From: Chitinophaga polysaccharea
Lineage (GTDB): Bacteria > Bacteroidota > Bacteroidia > Chitinophagales > Chitinophagaceae
Length of the DNA stretch: 64,000 bases
Assembly: GCF_902150045.1 (NCBI RefSeq)
Contig: NZ_CABFVU010000005.1
Location: 310,001 to 374,000, forward strand
Reading direction: 5' to 3'
The translations under genes were made by a program, and so were the position numbers. This document shows, in pieces, positions 53,304 to 61,813 of the stretch; the first letter of the stretch is position 1; every line of letters begins with the position of its first letter. A model generated the notes under the pieces. That model saw nothing but the letters and a program-made list of their open reading frames with translations, ran no database searches and was not told the DNA's origin.

Positions 53304-53987
53304 TTAGCCCAGCACAAAGCGGTATCCTACACCCTTAATAGTCAGGATCTGCAGGTTGTCGTCTTCCTTCAGGTGTACCCGCAGCCGGGTGATGTATACA
53401 TCCAGGTTGCGGCTGTTGAAAAAGGAATCGTGTCCCCAGAGCAGGTCAAGGATGTTTTTTCGGTCTATGATACCGTTTCGGTTTTCGTATAGTAGTTTGA
53501 GTAGTTCGCTTTCCCTGTAAGATAGTTTTTTCTCTTCCGTATCATTGGCCAGCACCTGGCGGTTGGCATAAAAACGGAACTTACCGATCTTAATATGATT
53601 GGCAGAAGGAGAGGGTGCTTTATCTGATTTGCGCAACACGTTTTCGATGCGCACAATCAGCTCTTCCATACTGAAAGGCTTGCGGATATAATCGTTGCCA
53701 CCCAGTGTAAAGCCTTTTACAAGATCGTTGGTTTGCGTTTTGGCGGTGAGGAACAGGATGGGTACTTCCTGATCAATGGCGCGTATTTCCGTGGCAATTT
53801 CAAACCCGTCTTTATTCGGGAGCATAATATCCAGTACGCATACAGCAGGGTTTACCTGCTGGAACAATTGCATGACGTTGGCGCCATCGCTTTCCAGTAT
53901 CACTTCATAGCCGCGTCGTTGCAAACTCTCCTTCACTATTTTACCAAGCGACAATTCATCTTCGATATATAGAATTTTAATGTTCAT
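53304..53987 (-). CDS. OmpR-family response regulator
   Basis: DNA-binding regulator of 227 residues. The receiver domain has the acidic pocket (YIEDE) and phospho-acceptor Asp53 (VCVLDIMLPNKDG), plus the switch Thr and Lys (LFLTAKTQ, RKPFSMEEL). The C-terminal winged helix has SYRESELLKLLYENRNGIIDR and RNLDVYITRLRVHL. It is one base after the histidine kinase gene and shares its operon. Its likely targets are the 40-bp boxes at 55570 and 59391. Confidence 0.95.
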   Translation of the reverse strand: MNIKILYIEDELSLGKIVKESLQRRGYEVILESDGANVMQLFQQVNPAVCVLDIMLPNKDGFEIATEIRAIDQEVPILFLTAKTQTNDLVKGFTLGGNDYIRKPFSMEELIVRIENVLRKSDKAPSPSANHIKIGKFRFYANRQVLANDTEEKKLSYRESELLKLLYENRNGIIDRKNILDLLWGHDSFFNSRNLDVYITRLRVHLKEDDNLQILTIKGVGYRFVLG

Positions 53988-53988
53988 C

Positions 53989-55497
53989 TCACCCTGTTTT
54001 AAGCTTTATAACCCGGCGGTTCTTATCATAATGGATCACCGGCGCTTCCACGAAAGGCAGTTTGATGGAAAAGGTACTGCCTTTATTCAGTTCACTTTCC
54101 ACTTCAATAAATCCCATATGTGATTGTACAATATGTGATACATAGCTCAGTCCAAGGCCATATCCTTTTATATTATGATGGTTGCCGCTCGGCACGCGGA
54201 AAAATTTTTCAAAGATCCGGTGTTTGTATTCACGGGCAATGCCTACACCGTTGTCGGTTACACGTAGTTCCAGGTATTGTTTGTGATCAATGATGTGGAT
54301 GAGGATATTTGGGTCCTGGATACTGTACTTTAACGCATTGTCCAGCAGGTTATACAGTACGCTGGTCATATGCAGCTTGTCGGCAGTAATGGTAAAATTA
54401 TGGCCGGTTCTTTTTAACGTAGTAACGGCGCGTTGTTTTTCGAACTGCAGCTTCATGGATATCATCACACTGCGGGCCAGGTCGGTAAGGTCGAAAGGTT
54501 CTTTGTTCAAAGGTATTTCCCTGTTTTCGAACATCGACAGCTTCAGTACTTTATCTACCAGTAAAGCCAGCCGGTTCATTTCATTCGCTGATATATCCAG
54601 GTATTCGAGCGTTGTTTGCAGGTCTTCCAGCGCGTCAAAATTCCTTAGTGCTTCAATGGCTACACTCACCGTAGCGATGGGCGTTTTCAGCTCATGCGTC
54701 ATGTTACTGATAAAATCATTTTTCAGTTGGGCCAGTCGCTGTTGCTGTTTCAGGTTGCGGTATAGCAGGAGGAAGGAAAAGATGGTGACAGCCAGGAGGA
54801 AGAAAGACACCAGTATTGGTTGGCTGATCCGCCTCAGCAGGTACCAGGTATTGTTCTCAAACTTTACTGAGTAGTTCATTGGTTTGGTAAAACCAATGGT
54901 AACGGTGTTATCGTCTATATCATCCGGGAAGGTGTGATACATCTGGGAGGTATCAAATGGGGTGGCACTCACTACAAAAGGAACGGTGATGTTTTCACGG
55001 TTAAGCGCCTGTTGATACCGGTCTACCACTTCTTTTACGGTAATTGAATCCCGGAGGGAATCTACCCCGGCCAGGAACTGGAACACGCCGGCGGCGGGAA
55101 CTGCAGGAAGAGCCCGGGTAGCACTGTATTGTACATTCACGGAGGTATCGTTTACCGTTCCGGCTGTCCTGTTTAATGAAACAATCATGGTCCGTTTTAC
55201 GCCGGAAATGGCATGGGCGGGTACAAAGGAATCCCTTACCCTTTCCTGCAGTACATTGGAAATGCCGGTCATGCCCGCGCGGTCCTGTATCCGCAGGCTG
55301 ATATTGGAATCCAGGTTCAGCTTCACCGCCTGCAGGCGGAAAATGGTTTCCCTGAAAAGTATATTGGTGCGTACGGTGAACAGTCTTTTTTCTTCCCGGT
55401 AATTATTGCTCAGCCAGTAGGCCTGGAAAGCGGTGATCAGCAGGATGGTCAGCGCAATCAGGAAAACAGTGGCCGGTATGGAAAGTTTATATCGCAC
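53989..55497 (-). CDS. Sensor histidine kinase
   Basis: Membrane sensor of 502 residues. Two helices (about 8-30 and 226-246) flank a periplasmic sensor of about 195 residues with no known fold. The catalytic part shows the H box SNMTHELKTPIATVSVAIEAL (His268), the N box LYNLLDNALKYS, the G1 box VTDNGVGIA and the G2 box GYGLGLSYV. It phosphorylates the OmpR-type regulator downstream. It is divergent from the GLPGLI gene. Confidence 0.95.
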   Translation of the reverse strand: MRYKLSIPATVFLIALTILLITAFQAYWLSNNYREEKRLFTVRTNILFRETIFRLQAVKLNLDSNISLRIQDRAGMTGISNVLQERVRDSFVPAHAISGVKRTMIVSLNRTAGTVNDTSVNVQYSATRALPAVPAAGVFQFLAGVDSLRDSITVKEVVDRYQQALNRENITVPFVVSATPFDTSQMYHTFPDDIDDNTVTIGFTKPMNYSVKFENNTWYLLRRISQPILVSFFLLAVTIFSFLLLYRNLKQQQRLAQLKNDFISNMTHELKTPIATVSVAIEALRNFDALEDLQTTLEYLDISANEMNRLALLVDKVLKLSMFENREIPLNKEPFDLTDLARSVMISMKLQFEKQRAVTTLKRTGHNFTITADKLHMTSVLYNLLDNALKYSIQDPNILIHIIDHKQYLELRVTDNGVGIAREYKHRIFEKFFRVPSGNHHNIKGYGLGLSYVSHIVQSHMGFIEVESELNKGSTFSIKLPFVEAPVIHYDKNRRVIKLKTG

Positions 55498-55534
55498 TAA
55501 ATTGATTGAATGGTAAGAAATAACAATACTACGG

Positions 55535-55569
55535 CAAATGTATCACTTCCCGCTTCCTGAACCCACAAA
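55535..55569 (-). promoter_or_regulatory. Promoter of the two-component operon
   Basis: On the minus strand TTTG (55569-55566), 23 nt and TACATTTG (55542-55535) fit the Bacteroidota consensus with a long spacer. The -33 element touches the 40-bp box at 55570, so autoregulation is possible. Confidence 0.55.
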
Positions 55570-55609
55570 CATTAACCTAAATTAACATTAAATCAAGTCA
55601 TGTTAACCT
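55570..55609 (+). promoter_or_regulatory. 40-bp response-regulator box, copy 1 (GLPGLI promoter)
   Basis: It reads CATTAACCT, 3 nt, TTAACATTAA, 2 nt, CAAG-T-C-A, TGTTAACCT, with three TTAAC units 10 and 21 bp apart, all on one face of the helix. It is 33/40 identical to copy 2 at 59391-59430. A -7-like TAGCTTTA begins exactly 20 nt after the box, at 55630. OmpR-type regulators bind such spaced direct repeats. Confidence 0.7.
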
Positions 55610-55657
55610 CTGTTCCAGCGGGAAGGGAATAGCTTTATTTTCTTAAAAGTATGTAAC

Positions 55658-56470
55658 ATGAAGAAAATAATTTTTACGCTGGCAGCCGGCGGATGCCTGT
55701 TAACCGCCAATGGTCAGCAGCAACAGGGGCGCGTGCTTTATGAACGCACTGTACAAATGCAGATGCGTATGATGGGAATAGAGGCCGGTACAAGTGCGGA
55801 AGGAGAAATGGATAACCTGCTGCCGCATTCCCGGAAAGAAAAGCTGGAACTATTGTTCGGCAATGGGCAATCGCTGCGCCGTGCGGTAGAAGAAGCCCCG
55901 GAAGAAATTGCAGACGAAGGCGGTATGCACATACGCATGATGGTGATGGGTAATAATGATGTGAGTTACACCAGCTTTTCAAACAACCGCGTAGTGGAAC
56001 AACGCGAGTTTGCCGCGAAGAACTATATCATTACAGACAGCATTCACCGGCTCAACTGGAAAATGACCGGCGAAACCCGTACCATCCTTAATTATCCCTG
56101 CCAGCAGGCGGTTACACAGCGTATTGGCAAACGCTTGATGAACACCGTGGAAAACGGGCAAGTGAAAAGTAAGGAAGTGGCAGACACTGCCAACATCACT
56201 GCCTGGTTTACATTGGCTATCCCCGTTCCGGCCGGCCCGGATTTCCAGGGACAGCTTCCCGGTCTTATCCTGGCCATCGATATCAATAATGGCGCTACCG
56301 TTTACCAGGCGCTGGAAGTTTCTCCTGTAGCAGATCTTGCGGCCATCAGGGAACCTTCCAAAGGGAAGAAAGTAACTGAAGAGCAGTTTAATAAGGAAAG
56401 AGAAAAACTGATGGCGGAGATGCAGCGCAACGGGCGCGGTATGATGCGGGCTACGAGGATTGCGCAGTAA
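55658..56470 (+). CDS. GLPGLI-family protein
   Basis: Secreted protein of 270 residues. After the signal peptide (to ANGQQ) it has the family pattern: an early VLYERTVQMQM strand, the core with NYPCQQAV and WFTLAIPVPAGPDFQGQLPGLILAIDINNG, where QLPGLI matches the name-giving motif (about 195-210). It also has a basic C-terminal helix. GLPGLI proteins usually sit beside outer-membrane beta-barrel proteins, as here. Function is unknown; metal or envelope roles have been proposed for relatives. Confidence 0.88.
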   Translation: MKKIIFTLAAGGCLLTANGQQQQGRVLYERTVQMQMRMMGIEAGTSAEGEMDNLLPHSRKEKLELLFGNGQSLRRAVEEAPEEIADEGGMHIRMMVMGNNDVSYTSFSNNRVVEQREFAAKNYIITDSIHRLNWKMTGETRTILNYPCQQAVTQRIGKRLMNTVENGQVKSKEVADTANITAWFTLAIPVPAGPDFQGQLPGLILAIDINNGATVYQALEVSPVADLAAIREPSKGKKVTEEQFNKEREKLMAEMQRNGRGMMRATRIAQ

Positions 56471-56484
56471 AGCAGTAAATAAGC

Positions 56485-56514
56485 AAAGGGCCGGGACATT
56501 CCGGCCCTTTTTTA
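56485..56514. terminator. Bidirectional terminator between GLPGLI and beta-barrel genes
   Basis: AAAGGGCCGG (56485-56494) pairs with CCGGCCCTTT (56501-56510) around a 6-nt loop; T-runs follow on both strands. Confidence 0.9.
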
Positions 56515-56524
56515 CATCACTCTT

Positions 56525-59350
56525 CTAACGCCTTATCATCCTGATACCTGGCATAGCGGCATTGGAAAGGCCGTTTTTACTGAGACTATAAGTAAAGCTT
56601 AACAGGAAGAAACGTTGCAGGTTCCTGATGCGGGAATCTTCAATATAATTCTGGTTGGTACTGCGGCTGATGCCCACATTTTCATTGAGGATATCAAACG
56701 CGCTCAGCTTTAGCTCTCCCCGGTTAAAGCGCAGGAATTGCCGGCTTACGGATGCATTCCACAGCGGCACTTTTGCATTGAAGCCATCTGTACGGTTACT
56801 GTTCACCGTATAATTCAGGCTAGTGCTGATATAAAAATCAGCCGGCAGCTGCCAGTTCACTTCCCCTTCATATTGTTGCATGAAGTAACCGCTGTTCAGC
56901 GCAGGCTGCAGGGAATAGGTTGTTTTGTAATAATTGACACCCGCGCTGAAAGAAAGGTCCAGCTTATCGGCAGGGTCCAGGTCAAAGCGCATGGCAGGCC
57001 CCAGCGAAACGGTACTGATGCCGTTGGATGCCTTGTTGATAAACTGTTTGGTTTTGCTATAGCCTACATTGCTGCTGAAATTAACGGTGCCTTTCAGTAT
57101 GCGTAACGGCAGTCCGAGGTTGATACTGCCGGACACATTAAACACCCCATTCACATTCACCGGCCGGCTGCGTTTAATACCTGCGCTGTCTACTACATCA
57201 TCGTTTACAATTTTATTTTGCGTTTCCTGGATATTAAAGAATGCAAACAGGTTTTTATTCCTGAACGGGTTTACCGACATGAAGTTCAGTTGTACCGCAT
57301 GGGTCAGCTCCGGCTTCAGGTCGGGATTACCTTCGCGGATATTGAGCGGATCGCTGATATCCGGTACGGGCTGTAACTGGGCCATGTCCGGCTGATTGGT
57401 AATGGCGGCGTAGTTGATGCTGAGATTGCGGTAACGGGTAAAGTCGTACTGAAAACGCAGCGATGGCAGCAGGTTATAAAATGTCTGCCGGATCACGGAA
57501 TCTTTTTTTCCTGCAATGATAGTTCCTTCCAGGGAGGCGCCCTGCCAGTTAACGCCGGCAGCCAGGCTGAATTTTTTTTGTTTGGTACGCAGGCGTATAC
57601 CGGCGTTGGTATAGCTATAGGTGTTTTCGAAATTGTTTGTGAGCCCGGGATTCAGCTGATCAAATTTGCCGTTACTGTTGTTGTAGTCCCAGGTGGTTTT
57701 ATCGGAGGTAGTTTTCGTATAGCTGTTACCGATACTGAATTCCATGAGGGAGTGCTTGAATAACGGTTCCGTATATACGGCGCGCGCCGTATAGCTGTTC
57801 ATATTACCGGATATGGTGTTCCGCTGATGGATGGAGTCGTAGGCCGGCTGTGATGCAGCGCGGTTATAGAAGTGGTTCACCGACAGGAGGCTGCCGTTGC
57901 TTTCGCTGTTATTGGCACTGTTTTGCAGGGCCAGTGAAAAGGTTCTGCCTTTGCGCTGGAATTTTTTACGGAACAGAATATCATTGCGCAGGTTACTGCC
58001 ATGGCCGGTGGAGTAGTTGTTGCTGAAGCCCTGGTTGGCCGGTTGCTGATCTTCCGAAAGGGTTTCATAGGTGCTGCTGTTTTTGTTGCGGTTTTCCTGG
58101 TACCCGAAAGAAGAGGAAATTTTAACAGAGTGCAGGGAGTCGATCCGGATATCGGCGCCCAGGTTGAGGCGGTGTGTATTGTTCAGGTTATTGCTGGTAG
58201 CATGCTGGTTATAGAAGTAGGAGGAGTCGGGCAGGAAATATTGCCGCCGCATATCGCTTTCCTGCTGAGGGTTGTAATGGTTGTAGAAATAGCTGCTGGT
58301 GAATTCTGTTTTTTTCCCGATGATGTTATTATAGTTGAGCCCACCGCCCCATACAGTATTAATACCATTGCCGCTGCCATTGCTCATGAATGTGGCGGCA
58401 GCATCGTCGCTGCTCACGCTGAAGCTGGCATTACCGCTGCCGCTTTGCCGCATGCGGTTCAGCTCCCCGCTGAAGCTCATCATATCCATAAAGGAAAACC
58501 CTTCCGCATTGGTATTGTTGGCCATACCGATAAGGGAGAGTTGCCTGGCGCCTTTGAAAGAGTTGATATTGAAGCGTCCTTCGTACCTGTTGCTAGTACC
58601 TGCGCCGGCCATGGCTTTTCCGAACATGCCTCTCTTTTTGTCCTGTTTTAGTTTCAGGTTGATGGTTTTTTCGCTGTTACCATCGTCGAACCCGGTGAGC
58701 TGTGCAGCATCGCTCAGCCGGTCGTATACCTGCACTTTGTCCACCGCATCAGCAGGAAGATTTTTGGTGGCCATTTTAGGATCTTTACCAAAAAACTCTT
58801 TACCATCTACCAGTACACGGTTTACTTTTTGCCCCTGTGCTTTTACGGTGCCGTCTTTCGCCACCTGTACACCCGGCAGTTTTTTCAGCAGCTGTTCCAC
58901 GCTGGAGTTGGGCGGTGTTTTGAACGATCCGGCATTATACTGCACCGTGTCGCCAACGAGCGTTACCGGCGGCGCTTCGCCGGTGATCTCCACTTCATCA
59001 AGATTAATACGCAGGTCGTTCATGACCATGGAAGGGAAACTGGCTACAGGAGAGGCCGCGTTAATGCTAACGCGGCGCTGCAGGGAATGATATTTTACAT
59101 GCGTGATGAGGAGCCGGTATTCCCCGGCGGGGATGCCGGTGATCTCAAAGTATCCTTTTTCGTTGGTCATGGTAAAGGATACCAGCGAGGAATCTTTTTG
59201 CAGTAACAGGGTAATGGTGGCTGCTGCCACTGGTCGACCGGCACTGGTATCAGACAGGGTTCCTTTGATCACGCCATTTTTTTGTGCATTGGCGGCAAAG
59301 GATAAGCAGCAGGTAAGCAGCCACAGGTAGATTTTTTGCATAGCGGACAT
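56525..59350 (-). CDS. Outer-membrane beta-barrel protein (TonB-receptor-like, OMP_b-brl_3 type)
   Basis: Outer-membrane protein of 941 residues. It has a signal peptide (to ANAQK), a carboxypeptidase-D-like domain (about 26-110, KGTLSDTSAGRPVAAATITLL), a plug-like region (TPPNSSVEQLLKKLPGVQVAKDG, then KVQVYDRLSDAAQLTGF) and a large beta-barrel with many Asn/Ser/Tyr-rich strands. These receptors lack the long plug hallmarks of SusC. It pairs with the GLPGLI gene and shares the same promoter box. A second ATG nine bases later (59341) is equally possible. Confidence 0.9.
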   Translation of the reverse strand: MSAMQKIYLWLLTCCLSFAANAQKNGVIKGTLSDTSAGRPVAAATITLLLQKDSSLVSFTMTNEKGYFEITGIPAGEYRLLITHVKYHSLQRRVSINAASPVASFPSMVMNDLRINLDEVEITGEAPPVTLVGDTVQYNAGSFKTPPNSSVEQLLKKLPGVQVAKDGTVKAQGQKVNRVLVDGKEFFGKDPKMATKNLPADAVDKVQVYDRLSDAAQLTGFDDGNSEKTINLKLKQDKKRGMFGKAMAGAGTSNRYEGRFNINSFKGARQLSLIGMANNTNAEGFSFMDMMSFSGELNRMRQSGSGNASFSVSSDDAAATFMSNGSGNGINTVWGGGLNYNNIIGKKTEFTSSYFYNHYNPQQESDMRRQYFLPDSSYFYNQHATSNNLNNTHRLNLGADIRIDSLHSVKISSSFGYQENRNKNSSTYETLSEDQQPANQGFSNNYSTGHGSNLRNDILFRKKFQRKGRTFSLALQNSANNSESNGSLLSVNHFYNRAASQPAYDSIHQRNTISGNMNSYTARAVYTEPLFKHSLMEFSIGNSYTKTTSDKTTWDYNNSNGKFDQLNPGLTNNFENTYSYTNAGIRLRTKQKKFSLAAGVNWQGASLEGTIIAGKKDSVIRQTFYNLLPSLRFQYDFTRYRNLSINYAAITNQPDMAQLQPVPDISDPLNIREGNPDLKPELTHAVQLNFMSVNPFRNKNLFAFFNIQETQNKIVNDDVVDSAGIKRSRPVNVNGVFNVSGSINLGLPLRILKGTVNFSSNVGYSKTKQFINKASNGISTVSLGPAMRFDLDPADKLDLSFSAGVNYYKTTYSLQPALNSGYFMQQYEGEVNWQLPADFYISTSLNYTVNSNRTDGFNAKVPLWNASVSRQFLRFNRGELKLSAFDILNENVGISRSTNQNYIEDSRIRNLQRFFLLSFTYSLSKNGLSNAAMPGIRMIRR

Positions 59351-59390
59351 TTACTTTGTAACCGAAAGTAGGTCCACGTTCTGCAAAAGC

Positions 59391-59430
59391 AGGTTAACAA
59401 GCCTTGCATTAATGTTAAGGAAGGTTAATG
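59391..59430 (-). promoter_or_regulatory. 40-bp response-regulator box, copy 2 (beta-barrel promoter)
   Basis: On the minus strand it repeats the layout of copy 1: CATTAACCT, 3 nt, TTAACATTAA, spacer with CAAG, TGTTAACCT. A -7-like TACTTTCG begins 20 nt after it (59370-59363), the same spacing as at copy 1. It lies 40 bp before the ATG. Confidence 0.7.
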
Positions 59431-59438
59431 TATTAAGC

Positions 59439-59642
59439 TTATTCATCCCCCGGTTCCAGCTCAAACAGCTGTTCCACCGTGGCGCCGAAAATCCGGGCTA
59501 TTTTCAGCGCCAGCAGGGTAGAGGGAATGAATTTGCCCAGCTCTATGGCATTGATGGTTTGTCTTGATACCTTTGCCTTTTCTGCCAGTTCTGCCTGCGT
59601 AATATTTTGTTTGGCCCGTTCTACTTTAATCGTGTTTTTCAT
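59439..59642 (-). CDS. XRE-family helix-turn-helix regulator
   Basis: Small DNA-binding protein of 67 residues (YozG-like). The helix-turn-helix is KQNITQAELAEKAKVSRQTINAIELGK (about 11-37), followed by STLLALKIARIFGATVEQLFEL. It lies 5 bp after a membrane-protein gene that usually accompanies it. The 16-bp palindrome upstream (60027-60042) is its likely operator. Confidence 0.93.
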   Translation of the reverse strand: MKNTIKVERAKQNITQAELAEKAKVSRQTINAIELGKFIPSTLLALKIARIFGATVEQLFELEPGDE

Positions 59643-59647
59643 ACAGG

Positions 59648-60001
59648 TTATTTACTGTGGCTCCCGGTAAAAAACAACTTCGTATAAAATATCAGGATGC
59701 CCAGGATGAGCACCAGCATTATAAAGTAGCGGGGTGTAGACAGCTGGAAGGTGAGCATTCCTTTATTATGAAGATAGGTGGTGGTCACCTCAATGATATA
59801 ACCCAGTGCAAAGCTGATCATGAGCGCATTGGCGCGGATACTTTGCGATCTTTCATCTTCTGTTTTCTCACGGGAAAAAAATATAAGAAACAACCCGGTG
59901 ATCAAGGGTAGTTCGGCCCCGGTTTGCGCCTGGTTCATCCACAAAACAGGGATGCCGGCAAGTACCAGCGCTATACCGATGTATTTGGTGGCGGTAAACA
60001 T
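59648..60001 (-). CDS. DUF2178-like membrane protein partner of the XRE regulator
   Basis: Membrane protein of 117 residues with three or four helices and a cytoplasmic loop SREKTEDERSQSIRANAL typical of the DUF2178-like proteins found next to small XRE regulators. The ATG at 60001 (MFTATKYIG) is used; an earlier start overlaps the operator-like palindrome. Role unknown; the pair may form a small autoregulated membrane-stress unit. Confidence 0.7.
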   Translation of the reverse strand: MFTATKYIGIALVLAGIPVLWMNQAQTGAELPLITGLFLIFFSREKTEDERSQSIRANALMISFALGYIIEVTTTYLHNKGMLTFQLSTPRYFIMLVLILGILIFYTKLFFTGSHSK

Positions 60002-60026
60002 GGAAAGGTGCTTTTTGAATATAAAA

Positions 60027-60042
60027 GTAAAGTATACTTTAC
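60027..60042. promoter_or_regulatory. Perfect palindrome, likely XRE operator
   Basis: GTAAAGTATACTTTAC is a perfect 16-bp palindrome 25 bp before the membrane-protein start. It is placed to block that promoter. Confidence 0.55.
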
Positions 60043-60181
60043 AAAAAGACAAATTTTATTGACGGACGGAGGAAGTGGATGATCGTTAAAGAATCCTGCA
60101 ATAATTCTATAACTTTAATTCAGGCATTCATCAGACGCGCCATCAACTGAAATCGCTTTTTCTATAGTATAACATTTATTA

Positions 60182-61717
60182 ATGAAAGTATTTACTATTG
60201 TACTCCTCCTTCTGGTTCACATTACTGCCAGATCACAGGATATTTCCCCGGTAAAGGATTCCCTTTTTTCTACTGTACTAAAAGAAACAAGACCCATAAA
60301 TGTGGTGTTCCCGAAAAATTATAACCCGGCTTCCCCCGGCGAATACGAAGTAATATATTGCCTGGGAGATATCCCGGATTTTTTGAAGGAAGAATGGAAC
60401 ATGTTGCAATGGGAAGGATTTATTCCGAAGAACATGATCCTGGTGGGCATTCCGGACTTTATACTGAATGGGGTGAATATGCGGGAGAGGGATCTTGCAC
60501 CTACAAAAACGGGCGCCAATTCCGGGGAGGCGGTCAGGTTCCTGCAGTTTTTCCGGGATGAGCTGATGCCTTATATCAGTAAGCGGTATCATGCAAAACC
60601 GGGCGGGCATACATTGTACGGGGGATCCATGGGAGGCCTTTTTGTGATGTATACATTTTTAACAGCTCCTGGTTTGTTTACTTCCTATATAGCAATTGAT
60701 CCGAGTTTGTGGTGGGATGATTTTTACCTGCATAAACTGGCGGCTGAAAGGTTTGCCCGCCGGGATACACTGGATAACACGCTTTTTATTGCAGGGCGTG
60801 AAGGCGCCGCTTTTCAGTTCATGGGTGTGGCAGGGATGGACTCCATTCTCAAAGCAAAAGCGCCTGCAGGCCTCGACTGGAAATGTGTGCAGTATAGCAA
60901 TGAAACCCATTATTCAACAAATTTTAAAGGATTCTGGGAGGGAATGAAATTTTCTTATGGTGGGTTCTATGCCTCCACAGGAGGTTATCCTACATCCCGG
61001 AAAATTGTTATTAAGCCGGATAAAGGCATCGTACTAAGTAATAAGCCTTTTAAATTAATATGCTATAACCTGGCGGCAGATGCATATCTCCATTACACCA
61101 CTGATGGCACAGCGCCCGGTATTTCTTCTCCCCGGATAACAGGAGAAGAAACGGCCATTACCATCAACGGGGATTCAAAAGTGATCGTTGCGTCCCTTGG
61201 TAAACGAAAGGAATACAACAGATCGGCGAGTGCTTTTTTTCAAATGGGAGAAGTTTTTACGGCTGTTAGAATGCCGGCAGGAGCCAGGCCTGGCGGGTTG
61301 CGTTATAAATATTATGAAGGCAACTGGGATACTATCCCGGATGCAGGGAAGTTAAAACTAGTTGAAACAGGTATTGCTACGGCAGATTTTAATCTTAATA
61401 AAGTTTCAAAGAAAGATAATTATGCATTGGTAAATGAAGGATATATTCAGATCAGTGAACCGGGTTATTATATTTTTGAAATGGGAACCGGTAATGAGCA
61501 TACCAAAGTGTATTTAAATAACAGGTTAATTCTTGGTGCTCATTTCAAAACAGGTGAAGGAGAGAGTTTTATGGTACCCCTGGAGAAAGGATTTTATCCG
61601 CTGCGGATCAGCTATCTTCATAAAAAAGGAGGAGATGATCTTCAGCCGGTTTATCTTAAAACAGAGGGGCGGGACGATTTCCCCCTTCCTGCAAATATGC
61701 TTTTCAGCGTGAAGTAA
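60182..61717 (+). CDS. Secreted esterase with chitobiase-like and PA14-like C-terminal domains
   Basis: Protein of 511 residues with a signal peptide (to ARSQD). The N-terminal alpha/beta-hydrolase domain is of the esterase-D/IroE type, with the nucleophile in TLYGGSMGGLFV (about 143-154) and the histidine in NETHYSTNFKGFWEG. A short beta domain (HYTTDGTAPGISSP, about 305-318) resembles the chitobiase C-terminal fold. The end (GLRYKYYEGNWDTIPD to LKTEGRDDFPLP) resembles a PA14 sugar-binding domain. It probably acts on an ester in a surface polysaccharide or siderophore. No partner gene is adjacent. Confidence 0.82.
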   Translation: MKVFTIVLLLLVHITARSQDISPVKDSLFSTVLKETRPINVVFPKNYNPASPGEYEVIYCLGDIPDFLKEEWNMLQWEGFIPKNMILVGIPDFILNGVNMRERDLAPTKTGANSGEAVRFLQFFRDELMPYISKRYHAKPGGHTLYGGSMGGLFVMYTFLTAPGLFTSYIAIDPSLWWDDFYLHKLAAERFARRDTLDNTLFIAGREGAAFQFMGVAGMDSILKAKAPAGLDWKCVQYSNETHYSTNFKGFWEGMKFSYGGFYASTGGYPTSRKIVIKPDKGIVLSNKPFKLICYNLAADAYLHYTTDGTAPGISSPRITGEETAITINGDSKVIVASLGKRKEYNRSASAFFQMGEVFTAVRMPAGARPGGLRYKYYEGNWDTIPDAGKLKLVETGIATADFNLNKVSKKDNYALVNEGYIQISEPGYYIFEMGTGNEHTKVYLNNRLILGAHFKTGEGESFMVPLEKGFYPLRISYLHKKGGDDLQPVYLKTEGRDDFPLPANMLFSVK

Positions 61718-61813
61718 GTATTACAGGGGTCTGTAATGAACAGCTGTACCCGTGTTACCCTGTTTTTCATCCAATAGCTTCATGCCCTTTTTTGTTTAGC
61801 AGTCCGCGCCCGC

